Positions 18,188-26,460 of a stretch of 64,000 nt of DNA are shown here, in pieces. How positions within the stretch are numbered: position 1 is the stretch's first letter; each line of letters starts with the position of its first letter. Below the pieces are notes generated by a model. The model was given only the letters and a program-made list of their open reading frames with translations. It was not told the origin of the DNA and searched no databases. The DNA comes from DATAOG01 sp963798075 (GTDB taxonomy: Bacteria > Pseudomonadota > Alphaproteobacteria > Geminicoccales > Geminicoccaceae), in assembly GCA_963798075.1 (NCBI GenBank), contig CAWCRU010000009.1, forward strand, positions 62,001 through 126,000, read 5' to 3'. The translations under genes and the position numbers were made by a program.

Positions 18188-19849
18188 ATGAAGGCGAGCC
18201 AGGCGGTAGTGGCGGCGTCCATCTATCTCGGGGCGGCGAGCGCAGGGGTGGCCGGCCAGTACGTCGACTGGCTGGATGACGGCACCGTGCTCCTGAAGCT
18301 GGGACCGCAGTACGGCAACGCCGTGCTCGAGACCTCGCGCGCCGAGCTCGGCACGGACTTCGGCCCGGACCAGAAGCCCTTCGATGGCGTCACCGTCACC
18401 CTCTTGACCCAGAACGAGGGCCCCCAGGGTGCCATCTCCGGACCGATCGAGGCGTTGCGGCCGGTCTGGGAGGAGCTCACCGGCGGCAAGCTCGAGCTGG
18501 CGCTGGTGCCGGTGACCGATCTCTATGCCGCGACCATGCTCGATCTCGAGCAGGGCACCGGGCGCTACGACGCCATGGTGGTCGGCGCCTTCTTCTACGG
18601 CGACCTCGTCGCCGGCAACTACATCGTGCCGGTCGACCCGTTCATGGCGAGCGGCAAATATCCGCGCTGGAGCTACGACTCGATGCCGCCTGCGCTGCGG
18701 ACGCTCTACCACTGGGGCGATGTCGGCTACGGCGTCCTCAACGATGCCGACGGCCAGATCCTCTACTACCGCCGCGACATCCTCAACGACCCGAAGTGGC
18801 AGACGGCGTTCCAGAAGGCGACCGGCCACGCCATGGCCGTGCCGCCCAAGACCTGGCAGCAGCTGCTCGAAATCTCGCAGTTCTTCGCCGGCAAGGACTG
18901 GGACCACCACGACTCGCAAGCCGACGAAGGCACGGTGCTCCATCTCAAGATCGGCGAGCAGGGCCACTACCATTTCCAATCGCTGTCGGCATCGTTCGCG
19001 ATCACGCCGGGCGACAAGGTCGACCGCTACCACAACGTCTACTGGTTCGATCCGACCGACATGCGGCCCTTGATCAACAGCCCCGGCCACGTCGCCGCCC
19101 TCGAGTTCCTGCAGCAGCTGAATGACACCGGGCCGGTCGAGCAGATCGGCTGGCGCCTGCCTCAGGCCTGGGAGTACTTCCTGCGCGGCAAGGCGGTCTT
19201 CATGTACACCTGGGGCGATCTCGGCGCGCTCTGCCAGGACGAGACCCGCTCCAACGTCAAGGGCAACTGCGCGGCCACGGTCCTGCCCAGCTCCGACAAG
19301 TACTGGGACATGGAGAAGAAGGCCTGGGTCGAGACCGCCCTGCCGCGCTTCGTCGGCAACACCGTGGGCGGCTCCTGGCATGGCGTGGTCTCGGCGCTCT
19401 CCAAGCACCAGGACGCCGCCTATTCCTTCCTCGCGCTGATGGCGACCAAGCCCGTCTCGCTCTGGAACGGGGAGAACGGCTGGACCGGCGTCGATCCCGG
19501 CTTCTACTACCAGTTCCCGAAGCCGGAGGGTTCGGCGCGGATCGCCGACTACGTCAAGGCGGGCTGGAACACCGCCGACGTCACCGACTATCTGAACGCC
19601 TTCTACCGCAACTACACGGCGCCGACGATGCTGACCTATCTGCGCATCCGCGGGACCCAGGAGTACTGGTCGGAGCTCGACAGCGAGGTGGGTGCCGTGC
19701 TCGGCGCCAGGAAGAGCGCCAAGGCCGCGCTCGACGACACCGCCGCCGCCTGGGAGGCGATCACCGACCGGCTCGGCCGTGACGAGCAGCTCAAGGCATA
19801 CCGGGCCGCGATCGGCTACCCGGGCGACGCGAAGGAACCGAGCGGCTAG
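18188..19849 (+). CDS. Extracellular solute-binding protein, family 1 (CUT1-like), orphan
   Basis: Periplasmic sugar-binding protein of 553 residues, longer than the usual 400-450. A short signal peptide is followed by an unusual mature N-terminus of about 45 residues, then VTVTLLTQNEGPQGAISGPI and YDAMVVGAFFYGDLVAGNYI, which match family-1 binding proteins. KAVFMYTWGDLGA marks the second lobe. GGGAGGAGAGCG precedes the ATG. No permease or ATPase adjoins it; the next genes belong to an Opp-type importer with its own binding protein. It is divergent from the ROK regulator and shares its operators, so it is probably part of the same sugar regulon and uses permeases encoded elsewhere. Confidence 0.85.
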   Translation: MKASQAVVAASIYLGAASAGVAGQYVDWLDDGTVLLKLGPQYGNAVLETSRAELGTDFGPDQKPFDGVTVTLLTQNEGPQGAISGPIEALRPVWEELTGGKLELALVPVTDLYAATMLDLEQGTGRYDAMVVGAFFYGDLVAGNYIVPVDPFMASGKYPRWSYDSMPPALRTLYHWGDVGYGVLNDADGQILYYRRDILNDPKWQTAFQKATGHAMAVPPKTWQQLLEISQFFAGKDWDHHDSQADEGTVLHLKIGEQGHYHFQSLSASFAITPGDKVDRYHNVYWFDPTDMRPLINSPGHVAALEFLQQLNDTGPVEQIGWRLPQAWEYFLRGKAVFMYTWGDLGALCQDETRSNVKGNCAATVLPSSDKYWDMEKKAWVETALPRFVGNTVGGSWHGVVSALSKHQDAAYSFLALMATKPVSLWNGENGWTGVDPGFYYQFPKPEGSARIADYVKAGWNTADVTDYLNAFYRNYTAPTMLTYLRIRGTQEYWSELDSEVGAVLGARKSAKAALDDTAAAWEAITDRLGRDEQLKAYRAAIGYPGDAKEPSG

Positions 19850-19999
19850 CCCGGCTCCTCGAGACAGCGTCCGCGCCCGCGGATGGGTCCGGGGTTCAAC
19901 GCGGGCCGGCTTTCAGATCGCGCTTCGATCCGCGTTGCGCCTGGGGAGCCGCCCCGTCCCGTCCGCATTCGAGACTCGACGGCGGCCGGCGAGCGGTCG

Positions 20000-21005
20000 A
20001 TGATGGCTGCAACGCCATGCGACGGCTGCCCGGTGTTGGTCGAGGTCCAGGATCTGAAGAAGCACTTCCCGGTCACCCAGGGGATCGTGTTTCGGCGCGC
20101 GGTCGGCCAGGTGAAGGCGGTCGACGGGGTCAGCTTCACGATCGGCAAGGGCGAGGCGCTGGGGCTGGTCGGCGAATTCGGGCTGCGGCAAGAGCACCGT
20201 CGCCCGCTGCCTGCTCAAGCTCCTGGCGCCGAGCGCGGGCCGGGTGCGCTTCGACGGCGCCGACCTGGACAGCCTCGACCGGCAGGCGACCTTTCGCTTC
20301 CGGCGCCGGGTGCAGGCGATCTTCCAGGACCCCTACTCGTCGCTCAATCCGCGCATGAAGGTGCGCGAGATCGTCGGCGAGCCGCTCTATGTGCACGGCC
20401 TTGCGACGGGCGCCGGGCTCGCGCGGCGGGTCGAGCGGCTGCTCGAGCAGTGCGGCCTGCACCGGGGCATCGCCGACCGCTATCCGCACGAGATGAGCGG
20501 CGGCCAGCGCCAGCGGGTCGGCATCGCCCGGGCGCTGGCACTCGAGCCGGAGCTCGTGGTCTGCGACGAGCCGGTCTCGGCGCTCGATGTCTCGATCCAG
20601 GCCCAGATCATCAACCTTTTGGGCGACCTGCGGACCGAGCTCGGGCTTACCTACCTGTTCATCGGCCACGACCTCAGCGTGGTGCGGCATCTTTGCGACC
20701 GCGTCGCCGTGATGTATCTGGGCAAGCTCGTGGAGATCGCGGAGTGCGACGAGCTGTTCGCCCGCCCGCGCCACCCCTACACCCAGGCGCTGCTGGCCGC
20801 GGTGCCGATGCCCGATCCGGTGGCCGAGCGGGCGCGCGCGCATCAGATCCTGCCGGGCGAGGTGCCGAGCCCGCTCGACCCGCCGGCCGGCTGCGTGTTT
20901 CACCCCCGCTGCCGCCTCGCCGAGCCCGCCTGCCGCGAACGGGTGCCGGAGCTGCTCGAGCTCGGGCAAGACCATTGGGTGGCTTGCCCGGTCGTGGCAA
21001 GGTGA
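20000..21005 (+). pseudogene. oppF: Peptide ABC transporter ATP-binding protein (OppF/DppF type), one frameshift inside Walker A
   Basis: Second ATPase of an oligopeptide/dipeptide importer. The N-terminal part reads VEVQDLKKHFPVTQGIVFRR and SFTIGKGEALGLVGE. One extra T near 20176 then interrupts the P-loop; removing it restores GESGCGKST and the frame runs on with VQAIFQDPYSSLNPRM, signature SGGQRQRVGIARALAL, Walker B LVVCDEPVSALDVSIQ and the C-terminal oligopeptide domain (HPRCRLAEPACRE). Corrected length is about 335 residues, normal for OppF. Its usual partner OppD is absent here but lies on the other strand at 28.3 kb. As written the product would be non-functional; a sequencing indel is likely. 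Confidence 0.88.
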
Positions 21006-21052
21006 GCGAACCGTCGGGGCTGCGGCGTGCCAATTCAACGGAGGAGCAAAGA

Positions 21053-22834
21053 ATGATCGCGAAGCACGAGGCGCCGACCGAGGCCGAGCAGCTCTCAAAG
21101 GAGTTGCGCCAGGCCTATGATTTCGACCCGCGCGACCCCTTGTTCGGCCTGAGCCGCGCCGCGCTGTCGGGCCCCCGCCTCGACCGGCGGACCACCCTCC
21201 GGCTGCTCGCGGCCGCGGGCACGCTCTCGGCCTGGCAGCTGATGCCGCAGATCGGCATCCGGGCCGCGGCCGCCCAGGCGGGCGGCGAGCTCCGCTGCGG
21301 CTGGGCGGGCGTCGGCGAGATCCGGACCCTCGATCCGGCGCAGATCAACCAGGTGCTGCAGTTCCAGATCACGTCCAACGTGTTGAGCGGTCTGACCCAC
21401 ATCAATCCGAAGCTGATCGCCGAGGGCGACCTCGCCGAGGACTGGACGGTCTCCGACGACGGCAAGGAATACACGTTCAAGCTGCGCGAGGGCGTGACCT
21501 TCCACGACGGCGAGCCGTTCACCGCCGACGACGTCCTGTTCACCTACAACCGCTCCAAGGACCCGGAGAAGTCGATCCATTCGCGCGTGCTGGCCAACGT
21601 CAAGGACGTGGTCAAGGTCGACGACCATACCGTCAAGATCGTGCTCGGGGCGCCGCAGGCGTCGTTCCTGACCAAGACGCTCGAGCGCTCGAGCGGGCGC
21701 GCGATGACGATCGTCAGCCGGCGCGGGCTCGAGGAGCTGGGCGGCGCCCAGTACGGCCTGACCCCGGTCGGCACCGGGCCGTTCAAGGTCACCGCCCACA
21801 CGCTGGGCCAGTCCGTGGTGCTCGAAAAGTTCGAAAACTACTACGATCCGGAGCGCCCCAAGCTCGACAAGGTCACGATCACGCCGGTGATCGACGCCGA
21901 GCCGCTGGCGGCCGCGATCGAGGCGGGCGACATCGAGCTGATCGGCGGCAACCCGATCGCGCCCGAGCTCACCGACCGCTTCGTCGCCAACACCGACCTC
22001 GAGGTCAGCATCGTGCCGGGGCCGGGCTTCCAGAATGTCTGGCTGAACCCCTGGCGCGAGCCGTTCGTGGTCGCCGACTTCAACCAGCCGCTCGAGCAGC
22101 TGATGCAGGAGAAGGGCTTCAAGGTCCGCCTCGCGATCGCCAAGGCGCTCGATCGCGACCGCTACATCCAGCAGGCCCAGTTCGGCCGCGGCACGCCCGC
22201 CTACGGCACGATCAACCCGGCGATGGGCTTCTATTTCGACGATGGTCTGGGCGCGACCAGCAACCAGCGCTACGACCTCGGGGCCGCCAAGGCGCTCCTC
22301 GCCGACGCGGGCTTCCCCGAGGGCAAGGGCTTCCCCAGGCTCAAGATCATCCACACGCCCGACGAGCGCCGCGAGGTCCAGGTGATCGCCAACATCCTCA
22401 AGACCGGGCTCGGCATCGACATTGAGCTCGACACCAAGGACTTCCCGGTGCTGATCGACCAGTTCGACAAGATGGACTGGGACCTGGTGCGCCTCGGCTC
22501 GGGCGGCGACTACGACCCCGACGACGGCCTGGTCGACTGGATGCAGACGAGCTCCAAGTTCAACGGCCCCGACCGCGACAAGGCCAAGATGGCCTTCGGC
22601 TTCTTCTCCGATGCCAAGGTCGACGAGCTGATCGATCAGCAGAGCCTGGAGACCGATCCCAACAAGCGCAAGGCGCTGGTCCAGGAGGCGAACAAGATCA
22701 CCTCCGACAAGGTGGCGGGCGCGTTTTTGTTCCACCCGATGGACATCCTGGTCTACCGCAAGACGGTCGCCTTCCCGCCCGAGAGCCGGATCCCGGGCCT
22801 GGTGGACCTCGACCGCACCACGATCGGGGCCTGA
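21053..22834 (+). CDS. Peptide-type ABC substrate-binding protein with Tat signal and conserved pre-Tat region
   Basis: Family-5 periplasmic binding protein, 593 residues. GGAGGAGCAAAGA precedes the ATG. Residues 1-43 form a hydrophilic cytoplasmic leader with YDFDPRDPLFGLSRAALSGP, followed by a twin-arginine signal (DRRTTLRLL, then AAAGTLSAWQL) and an Ala-rich cleavage region ending near AAAQA. The mature part has LDPAQINQVLQFQITSNVLS, YTFKLREGVTFHDGEPFTAD and GLTPVGTGPFKV. It lies between oppF and the two permease genes. A close paralogue with the same leader is encoded at 26461-28254. Export through Tat suggests folding before transport; the ligand is not visible. Confidence 0.9.
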   Translation: MIAKHEAPTEAEQLSKELRQAYDFDPRDPLFGLSRAALSGPRLDRRTTLRLLAAAGTLSAWQLMPQIGIRAAAAQAGGELRCGWAGVGEIRTLDPAQINQVLQFQITSNVLSGLTHINPKLIAEGDLAEDWTVSDDGKEYTFKLREGVTFHDGEPFTADDVLFTYNRSKDPEKSIHSRVLANVKDVVKVDDHTVKIVLGAPQASFLTKTLERSSGRAMTIVSRRGLEELGGAQYGLTPVGTGPFKVTAHTLGQSVVLEKFENYYDPERPKLDKVTITPVIDAEPLAAAIEAGDIELIGGNPIAPELTDRFVANTDLEVSIVPGPGFQNVWLNPWREPFVVADFNQPLEQLMQEKGFKVRLAIAKALDRDRYIQQAQFGRGTPAYGTINPAMGFYFDDGLGATSNQRYDLGAAKALLADAGFPEGKGFPRLKIIHTPDERREVQVIANILKTGLGIDIELDTKDFPVLIDQFDKMDWDLVRLGSGGDYDPDDGLVDWMQTSSKFNGPDRDKAKMAFGFFSDAKVDELIDQQSLETDPNKRKALVQEANKITSDKVAGAFLFHPMDILVYRKTVAFPPESRIPGLVDLDRTTIGA

Positions 22835-22878
22835 GCGCAGCGGCGGCGGGCGGTCCGTCGCCGATCCGGTCCGCGACG

Positions 22879-23826
22879 ATGTCCCGCTACCTGCTCCGGC
22901 GCACGCTCGGCGCGATCCTCGTGATGTGGGCGGTCGCGACCTTGGTCTTCGTCATGCTGCGGGCGGTGCCGGGCGACCCGATCGCGGCGATGCTGTTCGA
23001 CGTCGCCGACCCGGCCGCGGCCGAGCAGCTGCGTCAGAAGTTCGGCCTCGATCAGCCGGTCTACGTCCAATACGTCAAATGGTTCGCGCTGGTCCTCCAG
23101 GGTGACTTCGGCACCTCGCTGCTCGGCAGCCAGATCCAGGTGTCGCGGATCGTCGCCGAAGCCCTGCCGCGCACCCTCTCGCTCGCCAGCCTGTCGTTCG
23201 TGATCGCGCTCGCGATCGCCGGGCCGGCCGGGCTGATCTCGGCGCTCAAGCGCCATTCGGCCATCGATCACGCGGTCACGCTGATAGCGTTCCTTGGCCT
23301 CTCGATGCCCGACTTCTGGCTCGCGATCCTTTTGATCATCGTGTTCGCGGCCCACCTGCAATGGCTGCCGGCGATCGGCTACGCGCCGCTCTCGCAGGGC
23401 TTCTGGCCCTGGTTCTCGCACCTGATCCTGCCCTCGATCGCGATCGGCACGCCGTTCGCCGCGATCATGGCGCGCATGATCCGCTCCTCGATGCTGGAGG
23501 TGCTCAAGACCGAGTACATGCAGGTGGCCCGCGCCAAGGGCCTCCTCAAGCCGCGCCTGATCTTCGTCCACGCTTTGCCGAACGCCCTGATCCCGGTGGT
23601 GACCGTGATGGGGATCGCGCTCGCCCTTTTGATGGCCGGCACGGTGGTGGTCGAGAACGTCTTCGCGATCAAGGGCTTGGGCCGCGTGCTGATCCAAGGC
23701 ATCCTCAATCGCGACTACCCGGTGGTCCAGGGCGCGATCCTGGTGGTCTCGGCGATCTTCGTCTTCGCCAATCTGCTGGTCGATGTCCTCTACACGGTGA
23801 TCGACCCGCGGATCCGCTTCGAGTGA
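22879..23826 (+). CDS. Peptide ABC transporter permease (DppB/OppB type)
   Basis: Inner-membrane channel subunit, 315 residues, about six transmembrane helices. It begins with the typical RYLLRRTLGAILVMWAVATL and RAVPGDPIAAM, and the DppB-family cytoplasmic loop reads EYMQVARAKGLLKPRLIFVH, containing the coupling-helix (EAA-like) region that contacts the ATPases. The C-terminus has YPVVQGAILVVSAIFVFANL and DPRIRFE, both standard. The stop overlaps the next ATG by one base. It presumably pairs with the two Tat-exported binding proteins and with the OppD and OppF ATPases encoded nearby. Confidence 0.93.
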   Translation: MSRYLLRRTLGAILVMWAVATLVFVMLRAVPGDPIAAMLFDVADPAAAEQLRQKFGLDQPVYVQYVKWFALVLQGDFGTSLLGSQIQVSRIVAEALPRTLSLASLSFVIALAIAGPAGLISALKRHSAIDHAVTLIAFLGLSMPDFWLAILLIIVFAAHLQWLPAIGYAPLSQGFWPWFSHLILPSIAIGTPFAAIMARMIRSSMLEVLKTEYMQVARAKGLLKPRLIFVHALPNALIPVVTVMGIALALLMAGTVVVENVFAIKGLGRVLIQGILNRDYPVVQGAILVVSAIFVFANLLVDVLYTVIDPRIRFE

Positions 23827-24758
23827 TGCCGGATGGCAGTGCCGAGATGGAACGGGCGGATCTGATCAGGGCGGCGCCGACGCTCGCGGACGAGGCGGGC
23901 GCGGCGCCGGCGCGGCGCAGTTCCTGGCTGCGCTTCGTCGCGCGCGACAAGAAGGCGCTGGCGGGCCTGATCGTGCTGGCCGTGCTGGCGGCGGCCGCGG
24001 TCCTGGCGCCGGTGATAGCGCCTTACGATCCGAACGCCATGCTCTACGACATGATCGGCGCCCCCTCGCTCGCGCATCCGCTCGGCACCGACGATCTCGG
24101 TCGCGACCTTTTGAGCCGGCTCATCTACGGCGCCCGGATCTCGCTCTTCGTCGGCCTCTCGACGGTGCTGATCGCCCTGGTCGCGGGCGTCCTTTTGGGC
24201 ATCGCCGCCGGCTATTTCGGCGGCTTCCTCGACACCATCATCATGCGCTACATCGACCTGCAGTGGGCGTTCCCGAACTTCATCATCGCGGTCTATCTGG
24301 TGGCGGTGTTCGGCACCGGTCTTTCCAACGTGATCGTCGCGGTCTCGCTCGCCTTCGTCGACGACTTCGCAAGGATCGCGCGCGGCATGGTCTTGACGAT
24401 AAAGGAGGAGCAGTACGTCGCCGCGGCGCGCGTCGTCGGCGTCTCGGACTGGCGGATCATGTGGCGCCACATCCTGCCGAACGCGAGCGCGCCGATCATC
24501 GTCCAGGCGACCGTCTCGGTCTCCTACGCGATCCTGGCCGAGGCGGGCCTGTCGTTCCTCGGCCTCGGCGTCGAGTCCGACACACCCACCTGGGGCCTGA
24601 TCCTCGCGGATGCCCGCAGCTTCATCTCGCGCGCCTGGTGGCTCGGCGTGTTCCCCGGCCTCTTCATCATGATCACGGTGCTCTCGATCAACTTCCTCGG
24701 CGACGCGCTGCGCGACCTCCTCGACGTCCGCGAGACCAAGGACCTCGGCCCGGTCTGA
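23826..24758 (+). CDS. Peptide ABC transporter permease (DppC/OppC type)
   Basis: Second channel subunit, 310 residues. A 40-residue cytoplasmic N-terminus with ARRSSWLRFVARDKKALAGL precedes the first helix. The periplasmic loop motif HPLGTDDLGRDLLSRLIYGA is diagnostic for DppC, and the coupling loop reads EEQYVAAARVVGVSDWRIMW, then RHILPNASAPIIVQ. The C-terminal INFLGDALRDLLDVR is standard. Start overlaps the DppB stop (TGATG), so the permeases are translationally coupled. The operon ends here; a weak GC-rich hairpin follows. Confidence 0.93.
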   Translation: MPDGSAEMERADLIRAAPTLADEAGAAPARRSSWLRFVARDKKALAGLIVLAVLAAAAVLAPVIAPYDPNAMLYDMIGAPSLAHPLGTDDLGRDLLSRLIYGARISLFVGLSTVLIALVAGVLLGIAAGYFGGFLDTIIMRYIDLQWAFPNFIIAVYLVAVFGTGLSNVIVAVSLAFVDDFARIARGMVLTIKEEQYVAAARVVGVSDWRIMWRHILPNASAPIIVQATVSVSYAILAEAGLSFLGLGVESDTPTWGLILADARSFISRAWWLGVFPGLFIMITVLSINFLGDALRDLLDVRETKDLGPV

Positions 24759-24764
24759 GCCTGG

Positions 24765-24790
24765 CCCGCCGGTCCCCCGAAAGGCGGGGG
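24765..24790 (+). terminator. Weak GC hairpin at the end of the oppF-SBP-dppBC arm
   Basis: CCCGCC at 24765-24770 can pair with GGCGGG at 24783-24788, or CCCCC at 24774-24778 with GGGGG at 24786-24790. No T-tract follows, so termination by this structure alone is doubtful. Confidence 0.25.
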
Positions 24791-25027
24791 CGAGGTGGCG
24801 AGGACCTTCCTATTAGGTGCAGAAACGCGATCTCAGGAAGTAGGCCTCATCGCTGCGCGTGCTGGGGCACTCTGCAGGATCCTCGGCGGTCCTGGGACGA
24901 GATCGGCCATGCCCGCGGGAAAGCTTCGCGATCGGGACTTGCTGGCAGCCTGTCAGCGGACCAGGTCGCGAACAGGGAATGCGTTCCTTGACCTTGATCA
25001 GCTCACCCCGCTTTGTTCATCCAACCG

Positions 25028-25417
25028 TCACTCTACTGGCACGAGCGCCGGAGCGCCTTTGTCCTTGATCAAGAACACCAGGAATTTTGCCGGCTTGGTA
25101 CTGCTTGCGTTCCGGTCAACGACGTGAACATCGTCAGGGCCTTCATAAAAGACCTGTCCGGGTGTCAGTGTTACCTCTTTCCCACCCTTCACCTGCATCA
25201 CAACGGAGCCCTCCAGTACGTAAACAAACGCCTGTGCATCGTGTCGATGAATAGGGCTCGACCCGCCGGGCGCATGCTCGACTGTGATCATCAGAACTTC
25301 CTTGCCGGGAGACCCCGCAAGTTCTTTCGACATGAGCGACGTGACCTTAGCTTCCTGAGCCATCGCCGTGCCGGTCATGAGGCATAGCAGAACCAGCGCA
25401 ACGAGTTTGGTCGTCAT
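25028..25417 (-). CDS. Secreted single-domain cupin protein
   Basis: 129-residue protein with a clean signal peptide (LVALVLLCLMTGTAMAQ) and one cupin barrel. Metal-site motifs are visible: SSPIHRHDAQAFVYVLEGSV for the first cupin motif (two His and a later Glu) and PGQVFYEGPDDVHVV for the second (His). Such small periplasmic cupins are often annotated only as cupin-domain proteins; enzymatic and ligand-binding roles are both possible. GGAGGGG lies just before the ATG at 25417. The gene and its flanks are visibly lower in GC than the neighbourhood, and it sits between the two arms of the split peptide transporter, which suggests insertion. Confidence 0.85.
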   Translation of the reverse strand: MTTKLVALVLLCLMTGTAMAQEAKVTSLMSKELAGSPGKEVLMITVEHAPGGSSPIHRHDAQAFVYVLEGSVVMQVKGGKEVTLTPGQVFYEGPDDVHVVDRNASSTKPAKFLVFLIKDKGAPALVPVE

Positions 25418-25642
25418 AGTCCCCTCCTTCGTTCGTCGCCCGAGACCCCGGGGGCAACGCCCCGCTCGGGCATGTCGCGATCACGGACCGATTGTATCAG
25501 CGCCGGCCAACTGAGACCTCAGAAGCGTATTGCGGTGACTAGGGGTTCCCCAGTCTGAATGTTTGCGCGAAGTGCCGAGGGCCTGCCAGCCGGCTCGCGA
25601 CCGTAGGTGAGATCCCAGGGGGGGTCCACCTCGGATGCAGGA

Positions 25643-26398
25643 TCAGGCTCCTGCCCGTGAGCGGCGGAGCCATTCGTCGAGGCCGAGGCGGCCGAGGCGC
25701 GCTTCGCCCAACGGCACCAGCGAGCGCTCCTCGACCCGGCCGCCGGAGTATCGGGCCTCGGGGTCGCTCACGACCTCACGCGGGTCGCCGACCGCCTTCA
25801 GATAGCGGGCGACGATTTCGTTGAACGGCGCTCGTTCGGGGCCTGCGATCTCGACGATGCCGTTGCGCGGCGCCGCGAGCGCCACATCGGCGACGATGGC
25901 GGCAACATCGTCCGCCGCGATCGGCTGGAACAGGCCGGGCGAGACCCTGACCATGTTGCCATCCGCACCTGCATCGGCGATCCAGCCGAGGAATTCCAGG
26001 AACTGGGTCGAGCGGATGATGGTGTAGGGGATGCCGGAGGCCTCGATCAGCTTCTCTTGCGCGACCTTGGCGCGGAAATAGCCGTTGTCGGGCGTCCGGT
26101 CGGTTCCGACGATGGAGAGTGCCACATGGTGCCGGACGCCCGCTGCGGCCTCCGCCGCGAGAAGGTTGCGACCGGAGGTCTCGAAGAACGCCAGCACCGC
26201 CTTGTCTTCGAACGAGGGCGAATTGGCGAGGTCGATCACTACCTGCGCGCCGGCCATGGCCTCTTTGAGCCCCTCGCCGGTGATGCTGTTGATGCCGCTT
26301 TTGGGCGAAGCGGCGACGACCTCGTGGCCGCCCTGGCGCAGAATGGCGACGGTCTTGGATCCGATCAGCCCGGTGCCGCCGATGACGACGATCTTCAT
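25643..26398 (-). CDS. NAD(P)-binding protein, NmrA-like atypical SDR
   Basis: Cytoplasmic Rossmann-fold protein, 251 residues. The dinucleotide motif VIGGTGLIGSK starts at residue 5. It lacks the classic SDR YxxxK and instead has the NmrA/atypical layout: VVIDLANSPSFEDKAVLAFF, HHVALSIVGTDRTPDNGYFR, then AKVAQEKLIEASGIPYTIIR. Members act as NAD(P)H oxidoreductases or redox sensors and are often induced by oxidative stress. It reads away from the cupin's upstream region on the same strand, with a 225-bp gap. The ATG at 26398 has no strong ribosome-binding site (GGGAGGGTCAAGC upstream is acceptable). Role unknown. Confidence 0.82.
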   Translation of the reverse strand: MKIVVIGGTGLIGSKTVAILRQGGHEVVAASPKSGINSITGEGLKEAMAGAQVVIDLANSPSFEDKAVLAFFETSGRNLLAAEAAAGVRHHVALSIVGTDRTPDNGYFRAKVAQEKLIEASGIPYTIIRSTQFLEFLGWIADAGADGNMVRVSPGLFQPIAADDVAAIVADVALAAPRNGIVEIAGPERAPFNEIVARYLKAVGDPREVVSDPEARYSGGRVEERSLVPLGEARLGRLGLDEWLRRSRAGA

Positions 26399-26460
26399 GC
26401 TTGACCCTCCCTTGTCGGTGACCGGAGACCTTAGGAAAGCATACGGGAGCGCTCGTCACA

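Noticed and set aside
24765..24790. A firm terminator after the dppC gene
   Set aside because: The hairpin is present but there is no T-tract and two alternative pairings compete, so it is listed only at low confidence.
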